From: Epiperipatus broadwayi
Taxonomy: Eukaryota > Onychophora > Udeonychophora > Euonychophora > Peripatidae
Length of the DNA: 64,000 bases
NCBI GenBank assembly: GCA_028023455.1
Contig: JAQFVV010000207.1
Coordinates: forward strand, 1,189,094 to 1,253,093
Direction: 5' to 3'
Under the pieces are notes generated by a model. That model was not told the origin of the DNA and searched no databases. It was given only the letters and a program-made list of their open reading frames with translations. Each line of letters begins with the position of its first letter. The stretch's first letter is position 1. Of the stretch, positions 60,061 through 64,000 are shown one piece after another. A program made the position numbers and the translations under genes.

Positions 60061-63000
60061 TTTCAGTTTGAAAGAATTAAAAGTGATTTAGAAACAGATG
60101 AAAAAAATTTCAAGTTGTCCCAAATAAAGATATTTATAGCATCAAAAAATATCTGGAAAAAGAAGTTTGATTACATTGATAATAAAAAAGATATACTCCT
60201 TGTTATTCCTGGATCTATGGAAAAATAAATGATTTTTGGAAATGATATGAATGATGTAATAAAATTAAAAAATTAAAACTGATTTTAAAAAATAAAATGC
60301 ACTATATATTTCAGTTAGATTAGTTTTTACACAGGTATTAGTTTTAGTATATTGGATAATTTTGTTGAGAAACAGAAATAATATTTTAAAACTGAAAGAA
60401 GCATTTGACTATTTGTGTTTGAAAAGTTTTCACTATCAATACTAATGATAAATAAAGAATTTTATCATTTGTGTGAGGAAGCAGTGTTTTCATGTAATTT
60501 CCTGGAGTTGTTATATCTCATGTACAGTATCATCTCACTTTAAAATCATGTACCTGCCTCTAAGTCTCAAAAGAGCAAGACAGTTTACACATGTAAATAA
60601 TGAGCATTGCCAATTGTTCAACAAGCTTTGTGATAAATGTTTAGCCACAGAAAGCATTTAAAATATATCTGTCAGGACCCCCCCTTGCCCTGCAAACTTC
60701 TGAACATGATTTTATACTTTGGCACTGAAGCAGTCAATCTTAGCATAAGATTGAGCTTCATGTTTCCACCTACTAACCTGTGTTTAAACCCTATATCCCA
60801 TCCCGCTCCTTTTATCGTGTATGTATATTTTATGTATACATTTAAGATGCGCACCTACATTATAAAATTTTAACTTTCAAATTAACATTTTTGTTATTAT
60901 TAATTCTATGATTCTTTTTATTAAAATACATAGGTGTGGCTCAAATATATATGTATATAGAAGCAAAATACTAACAAAATATTGATTTTTTGTAAATATT
61001 TTATTATGTCATTTGTACAACTTTTACTTTTTAAAGTATTTTTTTTCTTTTAAATTGTATATTTTGTAAAATCCAATATGGAAAATGCTACAGTTGATTG
61101 TCTAAAAATAATTAAAGGGTTGGAAACACTATTGTTTTAATCTGGGGAAGGTATTTTTAATTAACGTTTTTACTTAAAATGGGGTTAAGATTTTCTTTTA
61201 TTATAAACATTTTTGTCAAATCTATTTCTAATCTGGAAATAGATTTGAATTTATTTTTGGATGTTATCTTACTGTTGCATCTTCAAAACCAATCGATAAA
61301 GGAAAAGTAAGAATTTTTAGATCAAAGATTAGATAGCAAAGCTAAAACTAAGTGATTAAAAGCATTCCAAAAACACCTGGGAAAAAGTATAAAATGGCTG
61401 AAATTTTTAATCAAGAGAGATTAGCTACTATTGAGAGAACTTATTGTAAACATGTCACTTGAAACTTAAAAATCCACTACTCTTCTTGGGCCTGTTGTGT
61501 TATCATCTGCCACTGCTATAATATTATGCTCCTGTAGAATAAAGTAAAAGCCTGAGCTAAAACTTTAGTATGCTAAGTAGAAGCTTGCTGTCACCAAGAA
61601 GAATTCATTTGGATCCTCAATTTGCCACACATGAGCCATACTTTGAAAATAGACTTATTAAATTTGCACAAGGTAACTTTTATGCTACTATTTGAAAATG
61701 AATCTAGCCTCACTAATCTCAAATCCTGCTATCAAGATTTCTAATGTATTATTCAATTTTCTATCTTTTAAATTAATATGTAAATGTAATTTGCTCTTAA
61801 ATGATTTTATAAATCAAATTTTCTCTCATATGCACTAACTTTCTTTAACTTTGGTGCTGTCAATTATTTATAGTTATTTATTACTTGATTTTATATATAT
61901 GCTTTTATTATTATTATGCCAATCTATAACAATCTGACTAGTTGAATTTTTTAAAATCTTTTCTATTTAAGTAAACCTTCATGAATTAAGGTTTTTAATG
62001 TCCATTTAAAACAATGCATTATTAATTAATACACTCGCCAGATTGTTTTAGGAGCCAACATTTTATTTAATGTTTTAGTAAAAATATATATATATGTTTA
62101 ACTCTGGATTTTCTATCCAGGGTGAATCCAGAACTTAAGATAATTAACGCTTTGAAATCTTTTAAAATGTTTTGTTTTTATTCAATTCTGAAAGAGTGAC
62201 CCATTAATTAATTTCTATAACTGCCAGTCTTTTTTTATTTTCCATACTCTTAAAATTTCAAATATTGTATTTAAATATTCCAGTTACTATAAAAACCACA
62301 ATGGTGGGATTGAATTATTTTAAATATCAGAAAAGGAAAAGAGGGTAAATTTTAATATTTTACTATTTTAGTTATTAAGTAAATCTTAATGTTTCTTTTA
62401 CTAGATAAAATCTTAACGTATATTTTATTTAGAGAAATCTCTCTATATATATATATTCTAGTGGTGTAGCAAATTAATTATATAAATTATGGCATTCAAA
62501 CTAGGGTCATTATTTTTAAAGCAGTAAATGATATTTCATGTCGTTAGTGACATTCATTACTGACATTCAGCCTTATTTTCATATATAGATATATTACGTG
62601 CTTCGAGTTTTCTAATCTGGGGGTTGTGACAAGTTCGAACCCATAGATTTCTTCTCATATCTCGTTCCATAGATAGTTAAGCTATCTGGAACCACATTAA
62701 TTTCATATAAAAATGCCTCTGTGATTCCCATAAGTTTGGCACATGCTATGCATATTCACTTCTTCATAGATAAATAGGCCTCTCGCATCAGTTATACCAG
62801 CAAAAGTCTGGGCCATACCATGCTTATCCACTTTTCTCTAAGCACTACCCAAGAAGGGGGGCTTAGACTTTGTTTTCATCCAGAAGCATGACCATTTCCT
62901 CTTAGTTATTTTTGGCTATTATGTCAGTACTGCCCAAACTTTGTATTATTATTATATCTTTTGCTTATAACCTAGTTTTAGTGCTGTAATAATACTAAAA

Positions 63001-63774
63001 TTGCACTTTGCTTAAAAATATAAATATAAATGCCAGCTACTTCCAGTTTTATTAATAAATTTATTTCAGTCTTATACAATCCCACCATCATAATGTATTA
63101 CTGTATTTAAGAGTATATGCCTTGGGGAAAATAAAGCGTTCATCTTATTATTGTTAAAATAATTTTTCATTAAATATTTTGTCATAGATTCAAATATAAT
63201 CTTTCAAATGTATTTTGTTTATTTTCACGACCTCATTGGTGTGAAAATAGTTTATATCATATGTATAATGAATTTCGAAATGCTCCTAGAAATATATATG
63301 TTAGTCACCATGTTTCTGACCCATAAATCAAAGCGTTAATGGCAGTATTATGTAATTCTTTCTAATATTCAATTGGCATCTTAATATTGGACCCACCAAA
63401 GATGTGTGTTTATGTATAGTATATATTATTTAATTAACAAAAGAGCATATGAGAAATAATAGCGTGAATGACAATATATAATTATCTATCATTTGGTTTA
63501 CCGCCTGCGCATTCATGCACATACTAATGTATGCAATTAACTAATTTATAAATCTATAATAATTTGTCATTATATTAAACTATATTTTTATTGTCTAACT
63601 TATTTGAGTAGTTCAAATTCCTCTTTTCTCCACTTCCAAAAGTACAGCCATACTTATATATATATATTTTAGTTTAGCCATAGTTAATAGATGTCTCATT
63701 GTCTTCTCATGCTTTTCTAGTGGGCCGGATTAAAATTAATTCTCATGTGCCATCACTATTATGTTATTCATTAG
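60061..63774. other. AT-rich unassigned sequence
   Basis: No gene supported. The 105-codon frame at 59,911-60,228 overlaps the duplication edge and has no motif. GGGGGTTGTGACAAGTTCGAACCC at 62,620-62,645 is B-box-like but isolated. Confidence 0.4.
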
Positions 63775-63930
63775 GTGTTGGATCTGGGGCTTAGAGAGTG
63801 GGTTCGAATCCAGGCTGGTCCTGACCTAAATCTCAGGCTTGACTGGGTTTGAAGTACATTTTGTGAGTTTCAGCTCATGTTATATGGATAAACATATTTT
63901 GACCAGTACAGAACTCCTCACAGACATCAT
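63775..63930 (+). repeat. SINE-like dispersed repeat, copy 2
   Basis: Contains a perfect tRNA B box (GGTTCGAATCC at about 63,803) followed by GACTGGGTTTGAA and TTTTGACCAGTACAG, colinear with 4,690-4,850. The A box is not clear. Ends unresolved. Confidence 0.45.
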
Positions 63931-64000
63931 AGGGTGGCTTCAAACACTAGATCTAAAAATACCAACCCAAAGCCAGAATTTATCTAAACTTTATCTATTG

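Noticed and set aside
59911-60228. 105-codon frame at the edge of the right arm
   Set aside because: It crosses the border of the duplication and is not kept in the left arm. No motif.

Overview
This is a strongly AT-rich eukaryotic (metazoan, probably invertebrate) intergenic or repeat-dense window. There are no bacterial-style operons, and I find no convincing intact host gene. Nearly everything recognisable is transposable-element (TE) sequence. It includes APE-type LINEs from at least three lineages (an RTE-clade family, 'LINE-A' and 'LINE-B'), Penelope-like elements (PLEs) with GIY-YIG coding remains and hammerhead-like motifs, tRNA-derived SINEs, TTAA-targeting (piggyBac-like) non-autonomous DNA transposons, a DNA transposon with 8-bp target duplications, fold-back MITEs, and what looks like a 10.7-kb LTR retrotransposon with very long (~3.2-kb) LTRs. 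All coding remains are broken by stops or frameshifts. The species cannot be named from the sequence.

Layout. 1-4.7 kb: AT-rich, unassigned; one GC-richer patch near 2.75-3.18 kb holds a doubtful first exon. 4.7-5.1 kb: SINE-like sequence, then a 155-bp 5'-truncated RTE with a perfect 11-bp target duplication. 5.8-11.9 kb: a PLE relic (RT end, then GIY-YIG) interrupted by two LINE-A copies in head-to-tail tandem, followed by a 326-bp tandem repeat and a hammerhead-like motif. 11.9-17.4 kb: two fold-back elements and a 1-kb PLE inverted pair. 20.4-21.3 kb: a tRNA-derived SINE with perfect 13-bp target duplications, split by a 745-bp TTAA element. 23.2-27.2 kb: an almost complete LINE-B copy (minus strand) with an AT-hook ORF1. 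28.5-39.2 kb: two ~3.2-kb direct repeats (each carrying a different younger insertion) flank a gag/protease relic. 40.9-43.4 kb: a second, 5'-truncated LINE-B (minus). 45.7-48.5 kb: a second PLE inverted pair, one arm of which holds a 1,376-bp DNA transposon with exact 8-bp target duplications. 50.9-52 kb: a possible gag-like relic. 52.3-60.1 kb: a large inverted duplication, each arm carrying the same damaged RTE plus about 1.2 kb of the same flank. 60-64 kb: mostly unassigned, with a SINE-like copy near 63.8 kb.

The value of the window is its readable nesting history. Several insertions are checked by an 'empty' paralogous site a few kb away: the RTE and the TTAA element in the paired long repeats, and the 8-bp-TSD element against the other PLE arm. 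The likeliest less-described biology is the set of degenerate hammerhead-like motifs in the PLE inverted pairs, and the retrotransposon with very long LTRs and no RT.
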